From positions 520,365 through 584,364 of the forward strand of contig MNCI01002045.1 in NCBI GenBank assembly GCA_015680685.1: DNA of 64,000 nt. Reading direction: 5' to 3'. The translations under genes and the position numbers were made by a program. The notes beneath the pieces are model-generated. The model saw only the letters and a program-made list of their open reading frames with translations. It was not told the DNA's origin and searched no databases. Positions 21,501-31,455 of the stretch are shown one piece after another. This DNA comes from Gnetum montanum. Its lineage: Eukaryota > Streptophyta > Gnetopsida > Gnetales > Gnetaceae. Position 1 is the stretch's first letter; the number at the start of each line of letters is the position of its first letter.

Positions 21501-22290
21501 ATGCTGTGCCTGCATTCCCACCGAAAGTGACCAAGGTGCCTCGTGACATATATGACGAGGCTAGCGAATGTGCATTGTACTCGACATGCTCCTTGTGGGA
21601 GTGCAAGTGTGTAAACGAGGACCTATGGAAATGGGTCCAGAAGCTTGATAAGGAGAAGACCAATCTGACTGCTGAGGTGGGAGACCTCCACTCCAGGAAT
21701 GAGTTCCTATTGGCCTGGGATACCAAAGATGGAAGCTGGTGCATGACTGTCATTGATTATGCAAGATATTGGATGGCCGTGCAGCGCAACAATGAGGCCA
21801 CATGCGAAATAATTGAGCAGTGAATGCAAATGGACTTGTTGGCTGAGAAGAACCAGGATTGGAAAGATTATAGCGCAAGGGTTTACAAGTGGGGGCAGTC
21901 CTAGAAAAACCACAAACATATGTATAAATTGGAACGTGCCACCTACTGTAAACAATACCGGGATGCTTCAGTGAAGTTGTATACTCATGAAGCATTCCTA
22001 GATGCCATTGGTGCTTCTAAGGCTTACAAAAATTTCATGCAACAAGTGATGGTCAGTGAATCCCTTTCGTAGGAAGTGAGTCTTCCCACAGGTGAGACTA
22101 CCACTACCTCCTTTTCTCTAGGATCACTGAGATGGATGGCTATTGAAAAGGAGAAGGTTGCAGCAAACACTGTCTTGGAAGATAGGCACTAGGCCAACAT
22201 TACTGAAGAGGAGATCTGGCAACACCTCAGGACTAGTTTGGATCAGATACCCCTTGAGATAGATGCGGGGCTGTTTTAGGTTAGTCACTC
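18546..22290 (+). pseudogene. Element B antisense gene (aORF), multi-exon, best-preserved copy
   Basis: Opposite in direction to gag-pol. Recognisable conserved parts begin about 19083 (GLHSDTDALALAQ). Introns: 19364-19474 (ends ACTACAG), 20505-20647 (GTAAGT...ACTAG), probably 21128-21215 (ends GTGGCAG) and one from GTGAGT at 21351. Exon content: FYNRCKEFGWLDGDW and ITVEDVLLNLPSF; LWDDGLMELFLAMNPSIPVVE; DLFSVPTDGLPVG; EKIIGIEQAWVMKEV; FYVACLWCFMEFLVIRENG; then an acidic low-complexity linker (20760-20900) and a coiled-coil-like C-terminal half with EDLWKWVQKLDKEKTNL, YARYWMAVQRNNEA and NQDWKDYSARVYKWG, ending near ITEEEIWQHLRTSLDQIPLEI. Counterparts exist in A (2595-5510) and D1 (52180-55310). 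I do not recognise the family; the V.TDG-type motif faintly recalls plant mobile domain proteins. It has a few stops and a frameshift near 19733. Two introns carry LTR-type GCTACGCTA motifs. Confidence 0.78.
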
Positions 22291-22596
22291 TCTACGATGC
22301 AACAATTTGTTTTACTCTGGTTTTTATCATGATTCTAGCTGACTACTTCATTTTCTATGATGCAAATTTTGGATGAAGAAGCAAGGCCCTCTCAGGGCAG
22401 GAATAATAATGTAGAGGAAGATGATGTCAAGGAAGATGATGTATGATAGCAAGGGGTCTTATTTGTATTTTTGGAAAACTATTGCAAACATTATTTAATT
22501 GAGACTTTGAATGGAAAATGAATGATGACTAGATTAGTTTTATTCTAGTTTGTGTATCATCTATGCTGTTCATCTTTACATTTTTTTTGTCTTCTT
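22291..22596. other. Tail between antisense gene and array 1 in element B
   Basis: Contains a short acidic, aspartate/glutamate-rich possible last exon at 22370-22445, then AT-rich sequence with pure T tracts. It is the meeting point of two convergent transcription units. Confidence 0.4.
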
Positions 22597-22960
22597 AGTT
22601 TTAGGCCATTTTGAGCCGTGGTCATGTGATAAGAACAAGAGTTTTTTTTTTTTCCTTTTTGTCTCAAAAATCTAGTTTTAGGCCTTGGCGGGCCGTAGTG
22701 ATAGTTTAAGGCCATTCCGAGCTGTCGCTAGTTTTAGGCCATTTCGGGCCATGGTGTAAACGCGGGGCCAAGAATTTTGCCAATTTTAGGCCTTAGCGGG
22801 TGGTGACGTAATGTAAGTGGAAAATTTTACTGGTTTAGGCCTTAGCGGGCCGTGTGTAGTTTTAGGTCATTTCGAGCCCTCGAATGATGGTGAAGAATAA
22901 ATTTTGCTAGTTTTAGGCCTTAGCAGGCCATAGGTAGTTTTAGGCCATTTCGGGCCATGT
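22597..22960 (-). repeat. Element B tandem array 1 (after protease)
   Basis: About ten monomers of the type AGTTTTAGGCCATTTCGGGCC (+), with GGCC...GGCC inverted halves. Some monomers read GGCCTTAGCGGGCCG. It occupies the same position as array 1 of element A but its sequence differs. Confidence 0.88.
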
Positions 22961-23106
22961 GACGATGTAAATGGAGAATATGTGAATGGTTTAAAAGGAT
23001 AAGTTAGGCACCTAGCATAGATGAATGGATGTGAAGCAAATAAGAAATAAATATACAACGAATGTTAACCGGGTAGAAAGCAATGGAGTTGCTACGCTAT
23101 ACACAA

Positions 23107-23955
23107 CTACTTTCTAACCCATCGTGGATTTGGTGAGACATAAGGCTGAGGAGCTTTACTATAACATTCTTCTGCATTGTCTTCTTCTTCTTGGAAAGGC
23201 AACTCGGCCCATGCATTTTCATTTTCTAAGCCAGCGTGTCGGGCCGACTCTTTCATTAAATAGTTAGTGTCGATGGAGATAGGCGCCTCGTTCTCAGAGG
23301 TTATGACCTTCGAACCTTGCTCCATATCTACATTGTTTATTACTTGCGTTGCCACCTCATCGCCATGGATTAACACCTCCCTACCTGCATAGGGTAGATG
23401 AATTTCCTGATGTATGGGTGAAGAGATGGTCCTAAGTTGGGCTAACCATGACCTCCCCAAGATTAGGTTAAACCCGGGAATCTCTTCCACAACGATAAAC
23501 ATTGCATTGATGGGAAATTGGTCCCCTGCCACAAATTCGATGTGGACAGTGCCTTTCACCATGACCCGTGCCCTGTTGAATGGCTTCAAGCATGACGTTT
23601 TCATGGGTTTGATTTGGTCTACCAAACCCAGCTTATCCACAATGGGGAATGGAATGACATTTGTAGCAGCCCCATCATCAACGTGTACCCTTTGGATCTT
23701 ATGTTGGCCAACCGGAATTGTGATGAATAGGGGTACTGTAGTCACCTAACCCTTTTCAGGGTCTTCCCTACTGGAATCATCACATAATGTCAATTGGGAT
23801 AGCTTCAATTCTCTAAGCGTATAAGGAAGGATAATTAAGTGAATTGCTTTCTCTTTTGCTGGCATGTTCTTGTCAACTGGTATTGCTGTTAACATGCGAA
23901 CCAGAGCCTTACGGTGTGTAGTGGAAGTCATAATTAGGTCATACAGGCTCAACGT
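23107..23955 (-). pseudogene. Element B aspartic protease domain
   Basis: The frame at 23952-23746 (SLYDLIMTSTTHRKALVRML) is followed, after one TAG, by an open 212-codon frame at 23745-23107. It contains VHVDDGAATNVIP (the catalytic Asp region is kept as DDG), a hydrophobic FIVVEEIPGFNLILGRSWLAQL flap and substrate groove, and the conserved tail INNVDMEQGSKV, ending PNPRWVRK. The protease would process the gag-pol polyprotein. The last codons overlap a possible splice donor (GATGG/GTTAGA, GT at 23118-23117) for a 5.8 kb intron joining it to RT at 17291. It is the best-preserved protease of the three giant elements. Labelled pseudogene because of the stop before it and the decayed pol downstream. 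Confidence 0.82.
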
Positions 23956-26905
23956 TGTGTTTTTTTGTTTTAGAGCCTACTTGACTTGAGTTAGAGCACT
24001 TAAGAGGTCTGGGCCACCTTCATGTTGTTTATTGCCTTTCTCCTCTTCCATTCATCCTAGGAGGAAAATTTCCCAAGGAGGGATAGTTTCGGGTCTGGGG
24101 TCAGACCCTTTTAGACGAGGTGGCGATGACCGTGCATGCGTAGCAGCACTATCTTTTGGTGACGAGGACATAGATGCAGAGGGTAGGGGCGTAGGCTTGG
24201 AAGAACTTGGGACGATACATTTTGTTGCTGCCTCACCTATCAAACGCTCTTCTCGTTTCCTTGGACTAGAAGGTTGTTGTTATGTCTTATGCAGGGTGGG
24301 GGTGGTTGAGTGGCTTGGCCCCCTGATGACGAATGGTGTTTGCGGTGTTAGTACAGGTAGTGGTGCGGTCTTGTTTATAGGAGGTGCGAGGGTGGATGTC
24401 TGAGGAGGGACTCTCAGGATAAACGGTTGCTGCATGTTTTTCTTAGCCGTTGGTGGTGTTGGCGTGCTACGCTAAGGCACACGAACCAAAAATGGCTATT
24501 GGGGCTATTTGGAATTACTGTCTATGCCGATAGTGTTGATGATGTAACTGGTGTTATTGGCGTTAAGTGGATCTGTGTAGACATGCATAGATTGATTTTC
24601 GGAATGCACTAGGTTGCTTTCATCTAGAACCAACTTCCCTTGATTAATCATTCTTTGAATGTCATCCTTTAACACCAAATAGTAATTTGTGTCATGATCA
24701 CATAGTTGGTGGTAGTCATAGAATCGTTCCAGCCTGAAATTTTTAGGAACTAGGGGTTCATTGGGCAAAGCCAAGGAGGGGTTCCTATGGATTTCGTAGT
24801 ATCGTTGATGCCTTTTGGCTACCTCCTCTGACATTTGCTTGTGTTTAATGTACCCCATCCCCAGTAATTGCTTTAGAAGTTCTAAAGGCTTAACAGGTAA
24901 CGGGGTATACTTAGAGCGATATTTACGCTCGAAGTTAGGCTTAGGAGGGGTATATGCTTTGGGTGCCGATGTGGAGGGTTGAGTAGCATTATTTTGTGTT
25001 GATGTAGGGTTAGTCGGTGCAGTGGCCGCCTTCTTGTTATTTTTGTTGTTGGGGTTAGCTTCATTTGTCATAGTGGCCATTGTGGCTGTTGCAGCCTTGT
25101 CTTTATCTTTGTCCTTCTTTGTAAACATGTTCTTGTATGCAACATAGGCCGAATCTTTGCTTTCCTCAGCCGCATCTTGTATGCTCTTGGTCTGGGAAAA
25201 AGCCTAACTATGAGTCCATGGAGCGAGGTAGTACAGTTTGGACTTAATGAAGTCATTCACTACAACCTTAAAGATGGCCAGCAGATGGGCCTCTGTGATG
25301 GTCTCGCAGATCTCATTAAGGGTAGCGCTCCACTGCTAAATAACTTTCTGGATTGGTTCCAGTGGATCTTTCTTCATGCTCATTAATTGATTCAGCATAA
25401 AATTAGGTCTCAAGTTATACTTGAAACTAGTTACGAACTGAGTTAATAGTTCTTCTAGGGTTGAGATAGAGGAGCGTGGGAGTGCGCAGTACCAGTCCAA
25501 AGCCTTGCTCGTCAGAGACATAGCAAAGAAGCAGATGATGGTATGCGGCCATTGTTGCAATAGAAGGGACTCAGATCTTAATGTAACAAGATGTGCATTG
25601 GGATCACCCTCCCCATTGTATTTTGTGAAGTGGGGGAGTGGAATCTTGGGGGTAATGTTAGGATGGGGACTACCGGGCTAATGGGATCGTCATGGTAGAA
25701 ATCCATAACTTGTACCGTGTCAGAACCGACAGCTTTGAGGCATCGAACCTCTTCACTAAGGGTTTGGATAAAGTTGAAATGCTTGATCCAGACCTAGGGG
25801 CAACGTAGATGGTTGTGAAGCTACATGGGTAGCCACCATTGGTGGCATAGTAGGGGCAGTAGCCTGGCTCATAGGTAGTTTCGTTGAGGTGGCCCCTATG
25901 AAAGGTGCTACTTGTGCTGTCCACCACCCAGTGGGTGGTGCTGTTGGAGCAGTAGCCACTGATGGTGCCGCGGGATAAGCTGTTTGTGTGGCCAGTGGAG
26001 AAGACCATAGTCTGGTTCTTGGTTGTACCATTTGTGGGACTTGGTGCATTTGATGGTGAGCGTAGTGAGACATTTGCGAAGGTTGCGAAGCAGGGGGGAA
26101 GTGAATGGTGTCCATCACGTGGGTTGGACTGGGCCCACCATTGATGGTGGGACGTGTGTAGACACCAAAATGGGAGTAGAGACTGCATTCAATTGTGATG
26201 TAGGTCCTGTATGGACGTAAGGTAGGGTAGCAGTGATCAGTACGTGGTACGATGCAGTAATGGATTCAGAAAAGAATTACAGGGGGATAGTGCCTGGAAA
26301 TGAGATGGGAGAATGGAAGTATTGATACGCTGAGGGCATGGCATGGCTACCCATTGCTAATGGAACTACAAGTTGCGACGATGCGGACGCGATCATAAAG
26401 GGAGCAACGGTCAAGAGTGGGTTCAACTAGAAAGATGGGGTGGGAAGGATGGTGGCAGGGTTGGTTTGAACCCCACCCTTGTACTGGGAATCTAGATCCT
26501 CTTGCCCATCTTGAAACGCCTCGTCATAGTGAGATGCGGTGTCTCATAGCTCCCTAGGCCTAGTTGTCCATATCAGTTGATCTAAGATGCACTGATACGT
26601 TTGCGTCAGCGGAATGGAAAGGCCTGGAGTGGGAATAAATTCACTCCCATTACGATAAAGGAACTCAAAGGTATGTTTGTCTTTGAGTTTATGGGTGTCT
26701 AAGGGCAGATTCTCCTGGGCCTTAGTGTAGAGGAAATTGTAAAGTTCGGTTTGCTGCACCAAGCTCTCAGGTGATTAGTCTTGAATCCTGAGAGATCGGT
26801 GTAGCTCTTGCACTGGGTTGAGCGGTTTCTTGGCACCTGAGATGCCCTGAACCAAAAAAGGGACCTCAACATTAGAGATAGCAATAGCAGTGGTTTAAGA
26901 AATCA
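23956..26905 (-). pseudogene. Element B gag (decayed) and gag-protease linker
   Basis: The minus-strand reading starts near 26905 (a weak start, TAA at the fourth codon). N-terminal part: SNVEVPFLVQGISGAKKPLNPVQ and SIPLTQTYQCILDQL. The middle is proline/threonine-rich (26200-25700). The gag core is at 25640-25336 (FTKYNGEGDPNAHLVTLRS, TSKALDWYCALPRSSISTLEELLTQF, DPLEPIQKVI). The C-terminal part at 25128-24505 is a 207-codon open frame with a variant zinc-knuckle-like FYDYHQLCDHDTNYYLVLKDDIQRMI (normally C..H...GH.T..C). Gag forms the virus-like particle. D1 gag at 47969-50227 aligns along most of the length. The linker at 24450-23960 is low-complexity. Confidence 0.85.
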
Positions 26906-27124
26906 TTTTCCTAAGGTCAAAAAGGGTTTGCAAGCAAGAAAAACAAAGAGATCGAGAGGCGATCGAAGGATTTTTGTTTACAGGATTCCAAAGGAACCAT
27001 TGTTGTGACCAGCCTGTACCACACTGTGCATAAACAACCGCAAGGGTGTCACGTTTACGCTAATAGGTAACAGGGTACAGAGAGCGTGCAGGACTACTCG
27101 TGAGACATAAAAAGGGGCACAAAA

Positions 27125-27143
27125 GGCCCTTCTTCTAGTGCCA
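27125..27143 (-). promoter_or_regulatory. Element B primer binding site
   Basis: TGGCACTAGAAGAAGGGCC on minus, 6 bases after the 5' LTR end. The same motif follows the LTRs of D2 (TGGTGCTAGAAGGAGGGCC, 62529) and, degenerate, D1 (47264). I cannot name the priming tRNA. Confidence 0.75.
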
Positions 27144-27149
27144 GAAAAA

Positions 27150-28986
27150 TGGAGTGACCAAAAATGTTGGTGGCTAGAAACACCGAGAGGTTGCCAAGTG
27201 AATAGTTTACTCCTGGATTTGTGTGAGGGCTATGCTGGATAAAACGGAAGTGGGGCGCCCTGAACGATCTGGTCAATCAGACAGGGACTTAATTAGTGTA
27301 ACTTAACCTTACATGAACGTTGTTTTAAATGCTAAATATGCGAGTTATAGTGATGATTAATAAATGTAGGAATAAAGAAGATAATGCTAAATAATGATAA
27401 TAATGAAGAAATAATAGAATAAGCTGGGGTAAGGAAATGCACTGCCGAAAAATCACAGGTTCAATTTTTTGCATCGTTAATGTATAAGAAGTTATACAAC
27501 GCTGAAGGCCCACAAAGAGTTCAAGAATGACCAGAATGCTCAAAATGTGCCAACTATGGTTTGGAGTGAGAATTTAAAAGCCAATAGTGTAAAAATGCCA
27601 ATGCAAAGAGCCAATGCCAAATGCCAATGCCAAATGCTAATCCAAAATTGCCAACAATTGCCAACCACTCTCTTCAATGCAAAAAATGCTACTTCTTTCT
27701 ACAAAAAAGGTAACCAAATTGCCAACCCTTTGAGCATTGCTTGTTGGGGTATTTATAGGGCTAGGAGCAAGTGAGAAATGAGGCTTGGATGCCACATGTC
27801 CTGGACCCACGATATGCTAACGTGCCCATACTGCAAAGATGTGCAACGCCGGTTGTGAACTTGCTATGCTGTAACTATGCTATCAAAAAATGCACATGCT
27901 AGAATTCAGTATGCTAATAATGCAAGCAAGAAATGAATCACATTGAAGTAGCATAGTTGCTTGCTACGTTGTGCTACGCTATGTAGCGTAGCATATTGGC
28001 GTAGTGTAGTTGGTTGTAATGCTATGCTATGCCATGTAGCGTAGCACATCATAGCCACTGATTTAAATAGAAAACTTGCATTGGAGTGAACAGCATTTTC
28101 CGAAAGCCTTGGCACACATCGGGTTAACTTTTGAAGCATTTTTATTTGGTTTTACATCTTTGCTACCTTATGCTACACTATGCTATGCTACGTAGCATAG
28201 CATAGCGCAGCAGCTGATTTTATCTACAATTTGTGTTGAAGTTGAAAACATTTGTTTGAAGCTTGATCATGCTAACAACTGCAACTTTTGCCCCTTGTGA
28301 AGGGAAGCTTTTGGACTTGCTGAAATTTCATTTGAAACACTTTCTACTGCTCTTATATTGTCACTATGCTGTGCTACGCTATGTAGCGTAGCACAACGTA
28401 GTAGCCAACATATCCTGCTTTTTGTTCAATCTGCCACTTTCTAGTAAGAAACTTTGCTAAAGGACTTGAAGTCGAATAAGGAAACTAGTTTTGGAGGCTG
28501 GAGTGCTTACCGAGTGCAATTTCTTCATTGGAACCACTTGGTAAACTGGGCCTTTCTTATTTGCCTTTACTACGCTGTGCTACACTGCATTGTGTAGCAT
28601 AGCATAGCATCTTGTTCTGCAATAGTTTGCACTTGATTTCCTGAACAATTATTTTCCAAGGCTTTCTATGCTACATAGCGTAGTGTAGCATAGCAAAATT
28701 TTCACTAGAAAACTTGTTGAACTATTTTGTCCATCTTGAGAACCATCGGAAACTCCTAGCATGGTTTTTGAGTAAACTGACAACCAGGTGAATTATCCAG
28801 GTGGGCAGGCCAGAGAGTCCATTGGGCTTGTTAGATCTAGAGGTAGAAAACATCCTGGACTGGATAGTCTAATCTCAGTGCATTCATTTCCTGTCAAACG
28901 ATCATGAGGCTACACTTGTGGAAATCCTTACCTTAGTTCCAATACCCTGGTAAAGTAAGAGTGCCTCAAAATTTTATGGTGTTTCA
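27150..28986 (-). repeat. Element B 5' LTR
   Basis: 1837 bp, TGGAGTGACC... to ...GGTGTTTCA on +, followed by CATAT. TATA (minus) at 27750-27757. It carries the same U3 hairpin modules as the other LTR, with substitutions and small indels, for example near 27962-28050, 28165-28205, 28363-28401, 28570-28610 and 28668-28698. Confidence 0.93.
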
Positions 28987-29862
28987 CATATAATGCATAT
29001 CACATGGCCATTCCAATGTTACAGCCTAGACATCATCAAAGCCATAACACCTAAGTCCTCCATAGGCCATAGCTTCATAATAATCACAAAGGAATACTTT
29101 ACCAAGTGGGTTGAAGCTGTTTCCCTTAGGAAGATGACATTGTAGTAGGTTTTTAAGTTTGTGTTAGATAAAATAGTGATCCATTTTGGCTTGCACATGA
29201 TCATAGTGATGGAAAATAGATTATAGTTTAGTATCATAGAAACCAAAACATTTTGTGAGTGCTTTGGCATCAAGAACTCCTTTTCATCACCATATTACCC
29301 TTAGGAAAATGGCTAAGTGAAGGACACCAACAAGGTTATTATCAACCTCTTTAAGAAGATGCTAAGCAATAGAAAACAATGATAGCATGAACAACTAGTT
29401 TATACACTATGGGCCTACCACATGATGCATCAAATAGCAATAGGTATAATGCCTTATAGCCTCATCTATGATTTTGAAGCAATTTTTCCACTTGAATTAT
29501 AGGTTCCATCGCTTCGGGTAATCCTCTCAGACTTCATTGATGAAGGTCAAAACAATGAGTTGAGAACTATAGACCTTAACTGAATAGAGGAGGAACACAT
29601 GTGTATACTTGATTGCATTGAATGGTATCAAGAAATGTAGCGACAAAAGCATCATCACAAGTAGCATTAGTGCTTGATTAGGAAAGGAGACCTAGTCTTC
29701 AAGGCCATTCATGAACCTATGGATAAATTCTTAGCCAACTAGGAAGGGCCTTTCCTGGTCACTACAGCCTATGATAACGGAGCATTCAAGCTTACTGATC
29801 AAGATGGAAATGAGTTTGCCAATCTAGTAAACCATTTGCACTTGAAGCCGTACTATATCTAG
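28987..29862 (+). pseudogene. Element A integrase core and C-terminal domain (decayed)
   Basis: HITWPFQCYSLDIIKAITPKS, then KEYFTKWVEAVSLRKMT, ENGxVKDTNKVI, MPYSLIYDFEAIFPLEL, DKFLANxEGPFLVTTAYDNGAFKL and NHLHLKPYYI, ending at a TAG at 29860. It continues the zinc-binding region at 9930-10276. The second catalytic Asp reads MENR and the catalytic Glu is Lys (VKDTN for AEVTN-type), so the DDE triad is broken, as in B. At least eight stops, mostly TAG. Confidence 0.88.
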
Positions 29863-29904
29863 CATGCAACACCGCACATCAACAAAGCAAAGTAATCATT
29901 CATC

Positions 29905-30310
29905 TACTATGATGTTAAATTAGCATAGCTCATCAGCTTTGATGTTAGACTAGCATAGGTCATCTGCTACAATGTTAAACTAGCACAACTCATTCACTAA
30001 GATGTTAAACTAGCATAGAGGTCTGCTATGACTATAAACTAACAAAACTTGTCCCTAGGTTATGACATTAAACTAGCACAATGCATTCGCTAAGACTATA
30101 AACTGGCAGTCCACTGTAACTTTAAACTAGTAGTCCACCATGTTTCTAATGTGGCATAACATGTCCACTAAGATGTTAAACTAGCATAGAATAGTTCACT
30201 AGAACTATAAACTAGCATAACACGGTTTGCCAAGACCTTAAACTATGCCTAATGGTCTACTAGGACCTTAATTTAGTAAAGTCATGGTCTAACAAGACCT
30301 TAAATTGGGT
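29905..30310 (+). repeat. Element A tandem array 2 (after integrase), about 30 bp unit
   Basis: Units such as GATGTTAAACTAGCATAGCTCATC with a 30-bp period at the start, reading YDVKLA.LI in the integrase frame once TAG stops are skipped. Later units change to GGTCTACTAGGACCTTAAA types. It is clearly homologous to array 3 of B (reverse strand, YDVKLAKLIR). Confidence 0.88.
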
Positions 30311-31377
30311 TCATGGTTAGTCATTAATAACTTTTTTCATCCTTTTGCAAGCAAGTGAGCGGGCATACTACAACTCTCCTTCTACACCAAGTGAGTGAGC
30401 ACACTACAGTTCTAGAATAAAGCACTTACAATCTATGCAACTTGTGTTGCTAATGTGGCCTTCTACACTTTATCATCTATAGTTTGTTTGCATTTATATA
30501 TTGTGTGGTTTTCCTACCTTCTTGGAGTTGTGTTTGTAGGATGAAGCCCCAAGTGGTTATGCAAAGGTACATCTCATCATAGTAGCAAGTCATCATATGA
30601 CTCCAATGTGCATGATTAGACTAGTTAAACCTCTCAAGAGTGCATATCCCTATTGTCCCATTATAGCCTACTCACATCTACTACTATATCCCAATACCGT
30701 TTCATTTTGCATGTAGCATGAAAACCTTTTTGATGCTCGTGTGTTATGACCACATGTCACCCTGTTCAAGTTAAATTGTAGAACCCAAGGTAGACCTAAC
30801 ATAAGTCATCTCATGGGAAGCGTCGGTCGGTTGGTCAAAGCCCAGGTGGATGTAACATAAATCATCCCAAGGAGAATATCATATAAATGCAACATTGTTT
30901 CTTAAATAGCAAAGCAAACCCCATCTAGTGACACATAACCCACTTGATGGGAAGCACCTTGCAGCAAGCATTTAGTAATGTGTAGAGCCTAGAGAAGATT
31001 CACCCTGCAAAAAAAGCAAAAAGTAGAAAAGAAAAGCAAAGGGAAAAGCACATCCCCAAGAAACCTAGCAGCAAAGCAATTTTGGAATTGGCTTAGCCCT
31101 AAATCTGCACCTTGACTCTCTCACAAGTAATTATATGAGAGATTAACATTTTCAAGGGCAAGCCACTTCGGTGCCATGGTCATCATTAGCCGTTATGTCC
31201 TTACATCATAACATCCTGTTTGCACCTCATCTCCCCTTTTATTTGTAAAAAATCACCTACACCTTTTACTTTGACTTCTAAGCTACCATCTAGCATACCA
31301 CTATCCACAACACTCTTGAGCATGGTGCAGTGACATTTGATCATGCACTGAAGAGTGATGTTGGTGCCAAGTCTACT
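30311..31377 (+). other. Element A 3' UTR with candidate splice acceptor
   Basis: No protein domain seen. A pyrimidine-rich tract ending TTGTGTTTGTAG at about 30539 precedes GGTTATGCAAAGGTACATCTC, which resembles the sequence after the RT acceptor at 7700 (GGCTATGCAGAAGTAGATCTTCTC). It is homologous in place to the 12799 acceptor in B. Confidence 0.5.
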
Positions 31378-31455
31378 TTGATGTTTTGTTGTTCTTTATC
31401 AATGTCTCTCAGCCACTCCTCTAGACATCAACAAATAGGGGCCAATGAAACACCA
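31378..31455 (+). promoter_or_regulatory. Element A polypurine tract and adjoining stem-loop
   Basis: TTTATCAATGTCT (about 31396-31408) and AGACATCAACAAA (31423-31435) form a stem with three transition mismatches. AAATAGGGGCCAA (31433-31445) is the polypurine tract directly before the LTR start TGAAACACCA. The outer arm TTGATGTTTTG can pair with the LTR terminus. Base for base it parallels 12098-12020 of element B. Confidence 0.78.

Larger units (their letters stand above)
10277..28986 (-). mobile_element. Element B: complete giant Ty3/gypsy (Tat/Ogre-like) retrotransposon nested in A
   Basis: LTRs at 10277-12030 and 27150-28986 begin TG and end CA on the + strand and are flanked by CATAT at 10272-10276 and 28987-28991. 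Sense order (minus): 5' LTR, primer site, gag, protease, array 1, antisense gene, array 2, RT, RNase H, archaeal-type RNase H, integrase, array 3, 3' UTR, stem-loop and PPT, 3' LTR. A 65-base LTR sample (about 10381 against 27255) shows about 7 differences, all transitions, so the insertion is old but younger than A. A protease-RT intron with a possible donor at 23118 and acceptor at 17292 would be 5.8 kb and would remove arrays 1 and 2 and the antisense gene. Confidence 0.95.

Noticed and set aside
18546-22290. Calling the antisense gene a plant mobile domain or transposase gene
   Set aside because: Only a weak VPTDG-type resemblance; no catalytic motif could be found by eye.
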